5,961 bases of DNA from JAIPJA01 sp964390115 (GTDB lineage Bacteria > Patescibacteriota > Patescibacteriia > Patescibacteriales > UBA12465): the NCBI GenBank assembly GCA_964390115.1, contig CAYMGT010000047.1:1-5961 (forward strand), written 5' to 3'. The position numbers were made by a program, and so were the translations under genes. How positions within the stretch are numbered: position 1 is the first letter of the stretch; every line of letters starts with the position of its first letter. The notes under the pieces were generated by a model. It was not told where the DNA came from, did no database searches, and saw only the letters and a program-made list of their open reading frames with translations. Shown here in pieces: positions 1-4,932 of the stretch.

Positions 1-619
1 TCATTGAAGTAGTTACTACGTCTGAGAATCTAAATCCGTTAGCTAAGAAAGCTGCTTCACTAGAAAACATTCTGTAGTCACTACCATCAAAGTAATATAC
101 GTCGCTAGAACCTTCCATCTTTAATAATTGTCCAGCAGGATACATTCCTACTGTAAGAGGAGAACCAACTTCGTAGTTAGTAAAGAAAGCATCTGGAACG
201 TCAACTACTCTAGTTGCCCAGTTTGCTCCCCATAAAGCGATAGCATTAGCTTCACTTACAATAGAATGAAGCATACCATCTGGTCCAACTGCATAAACAG
301 TTGGGTCTGTTGTAATTTTCACTAACTTAACACCTGCTCTCATAACTACGTTACCACCAATTTGGTAGCTTTGTAGTTCAGATGCAGGAACGGTAACTAC
401 ACCACTGAAATCAGAATACCATGACATGTAGGTAGCCTGGTTAGGAAAAACGTATCTTTTACCATCATCGCCTAGGTAATATACAGCGCTGTTGCCTTCC
501 ATCTTGATAAGATCTCCGGCTTGTGCAGCAGCATTAGTAGGGTTAACAATAGCCCCACTCATAACTAAAACTGTAATTGCCATTACGCCGATAGTAAATA
601 GTTTGCGTAATTTGTTCAT
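1..619 (-). CDS. Secreted repeat surface protein, putative S-layer type (3' end cut off by window)
   Basis: The 206 visible codons start at the ATG at 617-619 and run open to the left edge, so the C-terminus is missing. Residues 1-34 are a signal peptide: basic start MNKLRK, hydrophobic core to about residue 25, and Ala-rich cleavage region NAAAQA. The mature part has three diverged repeats of about 45-60 residues: 36-78 (GDLIKMEGNSAVYYLGDD, then KRYVFPN), 95-145 (VKLVKITTDPTVYAVGPDG) and 161-205 (GQLLKMEGSSDVYYFDG). Each pairs a K(M/I) strand with a VYY/VYA strand and an aromatic-rich helix. I recognise this architecture from abundant exported proteins of Parcubacteria, often considered S-layer candidates; that role is inferred. 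Base composition is visibly less AT-rich than in the genes to the right, as expected for a highly expressed gene. The ATG has no Shine-Dalgarno sequence, but a TATAAT lies 15 bases upstream. Confidence 0.85.
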   Translation of the reverse strand, partial: MNKLRKLFTIGVMAITVLVMSGAIVNPTNAAAQAGDLIKMEGNSAVYYLGDDGKRYVFPNQATYMSWYSDFSGVVTVPASELQSYQIGGNVVMRAGVKLVKITTDPTVYAVGPDGMLHSIVSEANAIALWGANWATRVVDVPDAFFTNYEVGSPLTVGMYPAGQLLKMEGSSDVYYFDGSDYRMFSSEAAFLANGFRFSDVVTTSM

Positions 620-634
620 AAAATAATAGGATTA

Positions 635-640
635 ATTATA
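635..640 (-). promoter_or_regulatory. Candidate -10 box of the surface-protein gene
   Basis: The minus strand reads TATAAT, a perfect -10 hexamer, 15 bases before the ATG at 619. Transcription would start within about 8 bases of the start codon, giving a nearly leaderless mRNA. There is no convincing -35 at 16-18 bases (the sequence there is TAAGTT-like), so this is only a candidate in AT-rich DNA. Confidence 0.3.
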
Positions 641-699
641 TAAATGTCTAAACCAATAACTTAGGAGTAAACATCTAAATAATTGTTTAGCTTAGTCAA

Positions 700-851
700 T
701 CTGCATTATTTTAAATCAATCGGAATCCCGCTTCCCCACACACTTACATTAGTAAATGGCAGAAGAAAAACGCATGGCCTTCTTTCTCCCACACTATCTG
801 TTATTTACTAACATAAGTGTGGAGAAAAGCTAAATTGATTTAAACAGCAGA
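700..851. repeat. 152-base imperfect inverted repeat, candidate structured RNA
   Basis: The arms pair almost along their full length. P1 is 700-704 with 847-851 (TCTGC/GCAGA). P2 is 710-720 with 834-844 (11 perfect pairs, TTTAAATCAAT). P3 is 730-733 with 827-830 (GCTT/AAGC). P4 is 736-763 with 797-822 (CCACAC..TTA, a 2-base bulge and a 2x2 mismatch, then 15 consecutive pairs including two G-U). An asymmetric bubble (721-729 opposite 831-833) separates P2 from P3, and the apical loop is 764-796. A closing stem, a central bubble and a long terminal stem are the general shape of 6S RNA, but I see no diagnostic sequence and no clear promoter on either strand. A MITE is possible because the ends are inverted repeats, but I see no target duplication. 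The inverted repeat itself is certain; its role is not. Confidence 0.75.
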
Positions 852-880
852 ATTAATAAAGCTTTATAAATTTATTAATT
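851..880. repeat. Inverted repeat, 10-base arms
   Basis: AATTAATAAA (851-860) is repeated inverted as TTTATTAATT (871-880) around a 10-base AT-rich centre. It abuts the end of the large hairpin. No T-tract follows on either side, so it is not a standard terminator. Confidence 0.6.
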
Positions 881-888
881 AGCTAAGA

Positions 889-911
889 GATTTCTAGAAA
901 CACTAGAAATC
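889..911. repeat. Inverted repeat, perfect 9-base arms, 5-base loop
   Basis: GATTTCTAG (889-897) pairs perfectly with CTAGAAATC (903-911) across the loop AAACA. This is the tightest small hairpin in the spacer. No T-run follows, which argues against intrinsic termination; a protein-binding site or an RNA stem is possible. Confidence 0.65.
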
Positions 912-933
912 GACCCTTTATATCCCTTGCTAC

Positions 934-948
934 TCCACTTAATGTGGA
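934..948. repeat. Short inverted repeat, 5-base arms
   Basis: TCCAC (934-938) and GTGGA (944-948) flank the loop TTAAT. Weak alone, it is listed because it is one of four consecutive inverted repeats between the large hairpin and the methyltransferase stop codon. Confidence 0.4.
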
Positions 949-956
949 TTTAACAG

Positions 957-974
957 TTAACTAATATTAGTTAA
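957..974. repeat. Perfect 18-base palindrome
   Basis: TTAACTAATATTAGTTAA is a perfect palindrome without a loop, 18 bases beyond the methyltransferase stop (993-995). The lack of a loop and of a T-tract fits a dimeric repressor operator better than a terminator. It could also arise by chance in AT-rich DNA. Confidence 0.55.
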
Positions 975-992
975 TAAACTATTAAACTCACC

Positions 993-1790
993 TTAAGCTT
1001 TTAAACTCTTAAATATTCTTCTAAATAATTTAAAGCGACTTAATCTAAAGTAAACTGCATCTACTGCCCTGTAGCCTAAATTCTTTTCTCTTTCTCCCCA
1101 GGCTAAAGTATTTAGTGAGGCTAACTTTAATTGTTTTCCCTCTAGACTTTCTTTTAAACTAACATTTGAAGCTAGGGCAATATAGTATTTAGGGTAAACC
1201 TTCTGATCTAAACTAGCTTTAAACTCTTCGGTATTATTATCTCTAGTTATAACTGAAGCTAAAGCTGTACCTTGCTGAAATATTTCTATCTCGGTAAATT
1301 CACTGCTTAGTAGATTTTTAAACTCTACTTTATTTAACTCTTTCAAGTGCCAAGGATTTTTATGTTTTGAAGCATCACTGTTCGGAGTAGACATTAGTAG
1401 AAGTCCTTCAGGCTTCAAAACTCTTTTTAACTCTTTTAAAAACTTTATTTGATCAGAGCTACTGAAATGCTCTATAGTCTCTAGTGAAACAACCGTGTCA
1501 ATTGATTTATCTTCTAAGCTTAAGTCTAATCCGCTACTAACTATGAATTCTAAATTATTAGCCTTGTAGCGCTCTTTAGCTTCCGTGATGACTAAGTTAT
1601 CAACATCAACTCCTATGACTCTCTTAGCCCCCTTAGCGAGTAAATTAGCACCATATCCAGAACCGCAAGCGATATCTAATACTATTTTATTATCAACGAA
1701 CTGTTTAACTAACCTGTATCTAAGTAAGTGCTCATTTACTAAAATATCTGAACTACTACTACTTACAAAATTTAATCTCTCTATAGGCAT
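993..1790 (-). CDS. Class I SAM-dependent methyltransferase (Methyltransf_11-like)
   Basis: This 265-residue protein has a clear Rossmann methyltransferase core. Motif I, VLDIACGSGYG (37-47), binds S-adenosylmethionine. VIGVDVD (58-64) carries the acidic residue at the end of strand 2 that contacts the ribose. DTVVSLETIEHF (98-109) and LKRVLKPEGLLLMSTPN (121-137) are the later core strands. The segment KNPWHLKEL (144-152) is typical of methyltransferases found with cell-envelope glycan genes, so a sugar or polysaccharide substrate is plausible but unproven. The C-terminal third is family-specific and ends in a basic amphipathic stretch (250-265) that might touch the membrane. The start lies only 2 bases after the stop of the membrane protein gene, with no Shine-Dalgarno sequence, so translational coupling and a shared mRNA are likely. 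No ordinary terminator follows. Confidence 0.9.
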   Translation of the reverse strand: MPIERLNFVSSSSSDILVNEHLLRYRLVKQFVDNKIVLDIACGSGYGANLLAKGAKRVIGVDVDNLVITEAKERYKANNLEFIVSSGLDLSLEDKSIDTVVSLETIEHFSSSDQIKFLKELKRVLKPEGLLLMSTPNSDASKHKNPWHLKELNKVEFKNLLSSEFTEIEIFQQGTALASVITRDNNTEEFKASLDQKVYPKYYIALASNVSLKESLEGKQLKLASLNTLAWGEREKNLGYRAVDAVYFRLSRFKLFRRIFKSLKA

Positions 1791-1792
1791 AA

Positions 1793-2797
1793 TTAATTAG
1801 TCTGATTGGAGTTATCCTCAACAGTAGCTTGACTACTACTTCCCTCTTCTATATTTTCCTCACTATCATTTTTCTCCTCATCGTTTATCATCTTATCTAA
1901 CTCACTTAGCTTTTCTAAAGCTTCACTGTATTTAGCTTGATCAAATAAGTCTTTAACTTCATCTAAAGTTTTGTTAGTATCAACATTATTTAAGTCAGAA
2001 TTTAACTGATCAACTTCATTTAAACTATTTAAAACATAGTCTATAATCTCCGTGCTACTTGAGCTTGTACTATGTGCTGGTTCATCTATTATAATCTCGC
2101 TATCATCTACATCATCACTTTTTGTATCAGTAGTTACTGAATCTTTACTTACACTAACTTCAACTCCCTTATCATCTTTTTCACTATCAACCGCAAAAAC
2201 AAAACTATCTAAATCACCTGTCTCTTCTTTTTTATCTCCACTATCATTTTTATCATTATCTAAATTTACATCCTTTTGATTTTGTTTATCTGACTGATTA
2301 ATTTTCCCTAAACTATCTTTAACTACTGCTAACTCATCTTTAAAATCTTGATTAAGTTTAGCTACTGTTTTTTCATTATCACCATGGTCAAAATCAGGGT
2401 TAGATAAAACTGTAGTAATATCTTTAGCATGATTAGAGGCAAACTTAGCAGTTAACTTATTTCTGGACTGACTATCGAAAGTCATATTAACTTGAGCCTT
2501 CTCACTTAAAATTCTAGCGATATATAGTGAGTCATTTGGCATAGCCTGACCTAAGAAAGGATGGCTAAAAATTACTCCTGTAAGAAGAATTAAAACAAAA
2601 GCTCCTAAAGCAAAGGCCGGTTGACTTATAGCCTTAAGGAAATCTCTAGCCCAGAGCATAGAAAAATTAAAGCGACTAACTTGCTTAGCCTCACGAGAGA
2701 TTTGAGCATACAAAAAAAGCTCACCCTCTTTCTTCCAAGAGTCGTCAGCTTTGATACTTTTTAAATTCTTAAGTTGTTGAGTAATTTTTTTGCCCAT
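1793..2797 (-). CDS. Single-pass membrane protein with DUF5667-like region, putative anti-sigma partner
   Basis: The protein has 334 residues. The cytoplasmic N-terminus (1-55) contains LKSIKADDSWKKEGELFLYAQI, resembling the 'L..IKPD..W......LL.QI' opening of CPR proteins encoded with ECF sigma factors. A transmembrane helix spans about 60-79. Residues 81-165 resemble DUF5667: the MPNDSLYIARILSEKAQ box (86-102), then NMTFDSQSRNKLTAKF. Residues 165-250 are a low-complexity Asp/Ser/Lys linker, 250-305 are helical, and the tail is acidic. The topology (short inside, long outside) fits a membrane anti-sigma factor sensing the envelope, but there is no zinc-binding HxxxCxxC motif, so the anti-sigma role rests on family context. 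Its sigma factor (4245-4823) is separated from it by two genes. The ATG has an A/T-only leader without a Shine-Dalgarno sequence. Confidence 0.82.
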   Translation of the reverse strand: MGKKITQQLKNLKSIKADDSWKKEGELFLYAQISREAKQVSRFNFSMLWARDFLKAISQPAFALGAFVLILLTGVIFSHPFLGQAMPNDSLYIARILSEKAQVNMTFDSQSRNKLTAKFASNHAKDITTVLSNPDFDHGDNEKTVAKLNQDFKDELAVVKDSLGKINQSDKQNQKDVNLDNDKNDSGDKKEETGDLDSFVFAVDSEKDDKGVEVSVSKDSVTTDTKSDDVDDSEIIIDEPAHSTSSSSTEIIDYVLNSLNEVDQLNSDLNNVDTNKTLDEVKDLFDQAKYSEALEKLSELDKMINDEEKNDSEENIEEGSSSQATVEDNSNQTN

Positions 2798-2843
2798 TTT
2801 ATTTAAAAAAGTAATTTTCTACGCAGACAAAAAATTGCCTTAC

Positions 2844-2878
2844 ACTATAGTATTCGCTCTGAACAATAAATTGTTACA
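2844..2878 (-). promoter_or_regulatory. Candidate ECF-type promoter of the membrane protein gene, with overlapping operator-like repeat
   Basis: On the minus strand TGTAAC (2873-2878) is followed after 16 bases by CGAATA (2851-2856). The AAC core and the spacing fit ECF promoters such as those of Bacillus SigW, SigX and SigM. A sigma-70-like TATAGT (2844-2849) is also present but lacks a fitting -35. The perfect inverted repeat AACAAT-AA-ATTGTT (2862-2875) overlaps the -35 and could be an operator. All of this is pattern-level evidence. Confidence 0.4.
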
Positions 2879-2890
2879 CCTCTAACTTAC

Positions 2891-3286
2891 TTAAAGAAAT
2901 TTAAAATGTTTAAGAGTCGGAATAATGTTAGGAGCTAAGTTTTCTTTATCTAAATCACCTATATCTATATACCTCCAGTCAGTAGTATCTTCTCCTGGAA
3001 CTATTTCTCCAATTCTTTTAGCCAGAAAGTGAACTAAGACAACACTAGTTTTTACACCGTCTATTTCTTTCTCCGTATAAAAGAAAAATGGCTCGCTACA
3101 CAATACTTCAATATCTAGGCCCATCTCTTCTTTTACTTTCCTCTTAGCTGAATCCAATAGCTTAGTATCTTCATCATTAATGCGACCACCACAAAATTTC
3201 CAAAACTCATCTTTTACATCTTTATTCAGTAATACCTTATTATCTTCTACTATTACTGGCCCCGAGGCAATGATCATTTTTAACAT
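2891..3286 (-). CDS. Nudix hydrolase with atypical Nudix box
   Basis: A 131-residue protein of normal size for a single-domain Nudix enzyme, a family that hydrolyses nucleoside diphosphates linked to another group (oxidised nucleotides, nucleotide sugars, caps). The first strands (MLKMIIASGPVIVEDNKVLL) and FWKFCGGRI lead into the Nudix box at 34-57. The end of the box reads RKVKEEMGL (49-57): Arg49, Glu53, Glu54 and Gly56 are kept, but the glutamate of the usual 'RE' is Lys50, and the first half (RINDEDTKLLDSAK) is one residue out of register with GX5E. Since that glutamate usually helps bind metal or acts as base, activity may be altered. WRYIDIGDL (104-112) is the usual late strand. There is no Shine-Dalgarno sequence. 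Met4 is an alternative start. The gene lies 93 bases upstream of the membrane protein gene. Confidence 0.88.
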   Translation of the reverse strand: MLKMIIASGPVIVEDNKVLLNKDVKDEFWKFCGGRINDEDTKLLDSAKRKVKEEMGLDIEVLCSEPFFFYTEKEIDGVKTSVVLVHFLAKRIGEIVPGEDTTDWRYIDIGDLDKENLAPNIIPTLKHFKFL

Positions 3287-3311
3287 AAATTTTTATATTA
3301 TTAATAATTTA

Positions 3312-3340
3312 ATACAATACTTAAATATATGGTATTGCAT
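3312..3340. repeat. Inverted repeat between divergent promoters
   Basis: ATACAATAC (3312-3320) and GTATTGCAT (3332-3340) pair except for one A-C mismatch. The repeat covers the -35 box of the plus-strand promoter and sits 26 bases upstream of the Nudix start, where a TATAAA (3292-3297) could serve the minus strand. The position would suit an operator controlling both directions; this is inferred. Confidence 0.45.
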
Positions 3341-3362
3341 TTTTTAAAGACTATGGTATATT
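3335..3362 (+). promoter_or_regulatory. Plus-strand sigma-70-type extended -10 promoter
   Basis: TTGCAT (3335-3340), a 16-base spacer, then TATATT (3357-3362), preceded by the extended -10 dinucleotide TG at 3354-3355. The start would be near 3369. It points away from the Nudix gene, against every coding gene here, and is followed about 90 bases later by a good terminator. Ten bases (TATGGTATAT) recur in the other plus-strand promoter at 5356-5365. Confidence 0.6.
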
Positions 3363-3368
3363 TTAATT

Positions 3369-3476
3369 AGGTCAGAGTAGTAAGGGGAGATGTTAAAAAA
3401 TTGTTTAACTATCGCTAACACTCTTGCCAGCACTTAGACCGATCATAAAATCTCTGTATTTAAACAGGGATTTTTT
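3369..3476 (+). ncRNA. Candidate small RNA, about 108 nt, with tiny embedded ORF
   Basis: Bounded by the promoter at 3335-3362 and the terminator at 3449-3476, this unit should give an RNA of about 108 bases that matches no family I recognise. GGTC (3370-3373) pairs with GACC (3437-3440) and AGAGT (3374-3378) with ACTCT (3420-3424). GTTAAA (3392-3397) pairs with TTTAAC (3404-3409) across AAATTG. A Shine-Dalgarno-like AAGGGGAG (3382-3389) abuts an ATG at 3390 that opens 15 codons, MLKNCLTIANTLAST, ending at TAG 3435-3437. It could be an independent sRNA, a leader-peptide-like unit or a DUF3800-associated RNA, since that gene converges on the same terminator. Promoter and terminator are good; function is unknown. 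Confidence 0.5.
3449..3476. terminator. Rho-independent terminator, probably bidirectional
   Basis: AATCTCTGT (3449-3457) pairs with ACAGGGATT (3464-3472) with one G-U pair and loop ATTTAA. On the plus strand the stem runs into six consecutive T (3471-3476). On the minus strand the stem is followed by TTTT, so it can also end the DUF3800 transcript, whose stop codon lies 12 bases away. This is the clearest terminator in the window. Confidence 0.8.
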
Positions 3477-3487
3477 GATTTTACCTA

Positions 3488-4270
3488 CTAATTACTTGGT
3501 TTCCAATACCAAATATTATATTTAGGATAACTTTCTTCTACTATAGATTTAGAATACTTATTCCAAGATTCTTTTAATAAATTTTTCACTTCTAATTTTT
3601 TAATAAGATATTTTCTGACATTATTTTTATATTCTTTTCTAGTGGGTTTTAAATTATTTAAAATAGACCCCATTAAAATGTCGTTTATTTGGTTTACGTG
3701 ATAATCTTCAATATGTGACTTTATGTCAGTAATTTCTTTAAGATTTGGTTTATAATCATTATTACAATGCTTTCCCCCTACAACACAAAAATCTTGTTTC
3801 ATTATTTCTATAAATCTATCGCCATTACACCGAGTAAGCTCATCTGTTAATAAAACTCCATTATAGATATTTTCTGTGTTATGAGATAATAACAATTCAG
3901 CAAATTTTTTATACGCTCTAGCCATTTTAATCTTTTTATCTTCACTTCTTTTACCAAATCTCTCTAAATCCATTATATTCTGATCAATAACTATTGCTCG
4001 AAAATAACTTGTACTTTTTATAAAAATATCAATAGCTTCGCAATTCATTTTTTCTCTTTTTTTTGTTCCACAATTATTATATTTTATTTCCAAAGCCTTC
4101 CCATCTTTTCCAATAAAGTTGTTCCTTTTTTTCATTATTAACAATTCTTTGTGTAAAAATTTGGGATGTGGATTAAATAAAGCACCTAAAATAAGATAAC
4201 GATGTTCGTTGTCATAAGATTCATCAAAATAAATAAGCATATTATTATTTTTTACTTTTCTCATCTTCAT
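3488..4270 (-). CDS. DUF3800 domain protein (RNase H-like fold)
   Basis: A 260-residue protein with family hallmarks: the MLIYFDES opening (11-18; Asp16, Glu17), strand RAIVID (91-96), LLTDEL (140-145; Asp143, Glu144), TDIKS (181-185) and the Gln-Asp motif VNQINDILMGSI (192-203; Gln194, Asp197, Gly201), equal to the usual 'QlaDllaGai'. The acidic residues suggest a metal-dependent nuclease-like site. The biochemical role of the family is unsettled; members are frequent in mobile and defence-rich regions. The ATG at 4270 overlaps the sigma gene by 26 bases. Alternatives are Met3 (4264, GAGG six bases upstream) and Met11 (4240, 4 bases past the sigma stop and where family homology begins). It is more AT- and Lys/Asn-rich than its neighbours, suggesting acquisition, and separates the sigma factor from its likely partner. 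Confidence 0.85.
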   Translation of the reverse strand: MKMRKVKNNNMLIYFDESYDNEHRYLILGALFNPHPKFLHKELLIMKKRNNFIGKDGKALEIKYNNCGTKKREKMNCEAIDIFIKSTSYFRAIVIDQNIMDLERFGKRSEDKKIKMARAYKKFAELLLSHNTENIYNGVLLTDELTRCNGDRFIEIMKQDFCVVGGKHCNNDYKPNLKEITDIKSHIEDYHVNQINDILMGSILNNLKPTRKEYKNNVRKYLIKKLEVKNLLKESWNKYSKSIVEESYPKYNIWYWKPSN

Positions 4271-4823
4271 CCTCTAAAGACTTTAAAGCCCTGTGAAGTA
4301 GAACTCTTAGGTTACTTTTTTTCTTACCTGTAGTTAGTGATATTTCCTCCCAACTAAGCTCATTGATATGTCTAAGGATTATAATATCCTTGTATTCATC
4401 TTTTAAATTATCTAAGAGTTTCATTATTCTCTCTAATTCAAGCTTAGCTTCTACCTCTGAGCTGACATCCATATTAGAGGCAACTCTAGTATCAAAAGAG
4501 TTGTATTCTAAAGAAAAATCACCATTTCTATTTTTAGATCCCCTATAATAATCAGCTACTGAATTTCTAGCAATTTTGTAAAACAATGCTTTAAGACTTT
4601 TCTCTTTATCTAAGCTATTTTTAGAAATATAGTCCCAGGCCTTTAAAAAGACAGCACTAGTTAAATCCTGCGCCTCTTCTCTGTGACCGGTCTTAAAATA
4701 GACAAAACGAAAAATATCATCTACATAGCGATTATATAATGCCACAAAAGCTTCTTTATCTTGTCGTTTAGCTCTGGAGCTAAGATTATCTTCTTTAAAT
4801 TTTCTAAGTATTTCTTTAGCCAT
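4245..4823 (-). CDS. ECF-family RNA polymerase sigma factor (sigma-70 regions 2 and 4 only)
   Basis: At 192 residues this is the normal size for an extracytoplasmic-function sigma factor, which directs RNA polymerase to a small regulon. Region 2 covers about 24-95: AFVALYNRYVDDIFRFVYFKTG (core binding), REEAQDLTSAVFLKAWDYI (-10 recognition) and FYKIARNSVADYYR. A variable linker (96-130) replaces regions 3 and 1.1. Region 4 covers 133-184: LLDNLKDEYKDIIILRHINELSWEEIS, followed by the recognition helix with TGKKKSNLRVLLHRALKSL. The tail is acidic then basic (EDEDEKSKK). Its partner would be the membrane protein at 1793-2797. The ATG has no Shine-Dalgarno sequence, and an ECF-type promoter directly upstream suggests autoregulation. 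The 3' end overlaps the annotated DUF3800 start. Confidence 0.95.
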   Translation of the reverse strand: MAKEILRKFKEDNLSSRAKRQDKEAFVALYNRYVDDIFRFVYFKTGHREEAQDLTSAVFLKAWDYISKNSLDKEKSLKALFYKIARNSVADYYRGSKNRNGDFSLEYNSFDTRVASNMDVSSEVEAKLELERIMKLLDNLKDEYKDIIILRHINELSWEEISLTTGKKKSNLRVLLHRALKSLEDEDEKSKK

Positions 4824-4828
4824 TTATT

Positions 4829-4861
4829 GTTATATGACAAATAAAACAGGACTTTGTTTCC
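4829..4861 (-). promoter_or_regulatory. Candidate ECF-type promoter of the sigma gene
   Basis: The minus strand has GGAAAC (4856-4861), then 16-17 bases, then TGTCATA (4833-4839), with the sigma ATG 12 bases further. GGAAAC/TGAAAC with N16-17 and CGTC/TGTC is the classic ECF pattern, so the factor probably drives its own gene. A sigma-70-like TATAAC (4829-4834) lies only 5 bases before the ATG and has no clear -35. Either way the leader is very short. Confidence 0.5.
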
Positions 4862-4871
4862 CTGCTTATTT
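4839..4871. repeat. Inverted repeat enclosing the sigma -35 box
   Basis: AAATAA (4839-4844) pairs with TTATTT (4866-4871), and CAGG (4847-4850) with CCTG (4861-4864). The 10-base centre carries most of the GGAAAC element. It may be an operator for an additional regulator; no T-run makes it a terminator. Confidence 0.45.
4851..4861 (-). repeat. 11-base motif, copy 1 (at the sigma -35)
   Basis: The minus strand reads GGAAACAAAGT, identical to 5303-5313 in the same orientation. Here it forms the -35 region of the sigma gene, so the conserved part may reach beyond the GGAAAC hexamer. Confidence 0.5.
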
Positions 4872-4895
4872 CAACTTTAAATATAACATAAAAAC

Positions 4896-4928
4896 AAAAA
4901 AAATCAATATTATATATATAAGTATAAT
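4896..4928 (-). terminator. Weak terminator-like element after the broken small gene
   Basis: ATTATA (4909-4914) and TATAAT (4923-4928) form an A/T-only stem. On the minus strand it is followed by eight T, a G and five more T (within about 4891-4903). The stem is too weak to be convincing, but the position, just past the TAG at 4933, and the T-tract fit. Otherwise 4862-4932 holds only AT-rich sequence. Confidence 0.3.
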
Positions 4929-4932
4929 TTAG

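Noticed and set aside
700..851. tmRNA, RNase P RNA or SRP RNA
   Set aside because: No T-arm GGTTCGAATCC or CCA end, no RNase P core motifs and no SRP GGAA tetraloop domain could be found on either strand.
731..951. Several DnaA-box-like nonamers (TTCCCCACA 732-740, TGTGGAGAA 818-826, TGTGGATTT 943-951) in an AT-rich palindromic spacer, suggesting oriC
   Set aside because: Each has one or two mismatches, two belong to paired arms of the long hairpin, and no replication gene such as dnaA or dnaN is nearby.
700..974. CRISPR array, because of the many repeats
   Set aside because: The repeats are inverted, differ in sequence and are not regularly spaced; no cas gene is present.
1585..1800. Plus-strand open frame of 71 codons
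   Set aside because: It lies antisense to the methyltransferase motif I region, which is clearly the real gene.
2222..2260. EF-hand-like acidic loop (residues 180-191, DNDKNDSGDKKE) in the membrane protein
   Set aside because: It has Asp instead of Gly at position 6 and sits in an Asp/Ser/Lys low-complexity linker where such matches are expected by chance.
2052..2279. Plus-strand open frame of 75 codons
   Set aside because: It is the antisense of the Asp/Ser-rich linker of the membrane protein and reads as Ser/Leu low complexity.
4363..4548. Plus-strand open frame of 61 codons
   Set aside because: It is antisense to the sigma factor regions 2-4 linker and has no recognisable features.
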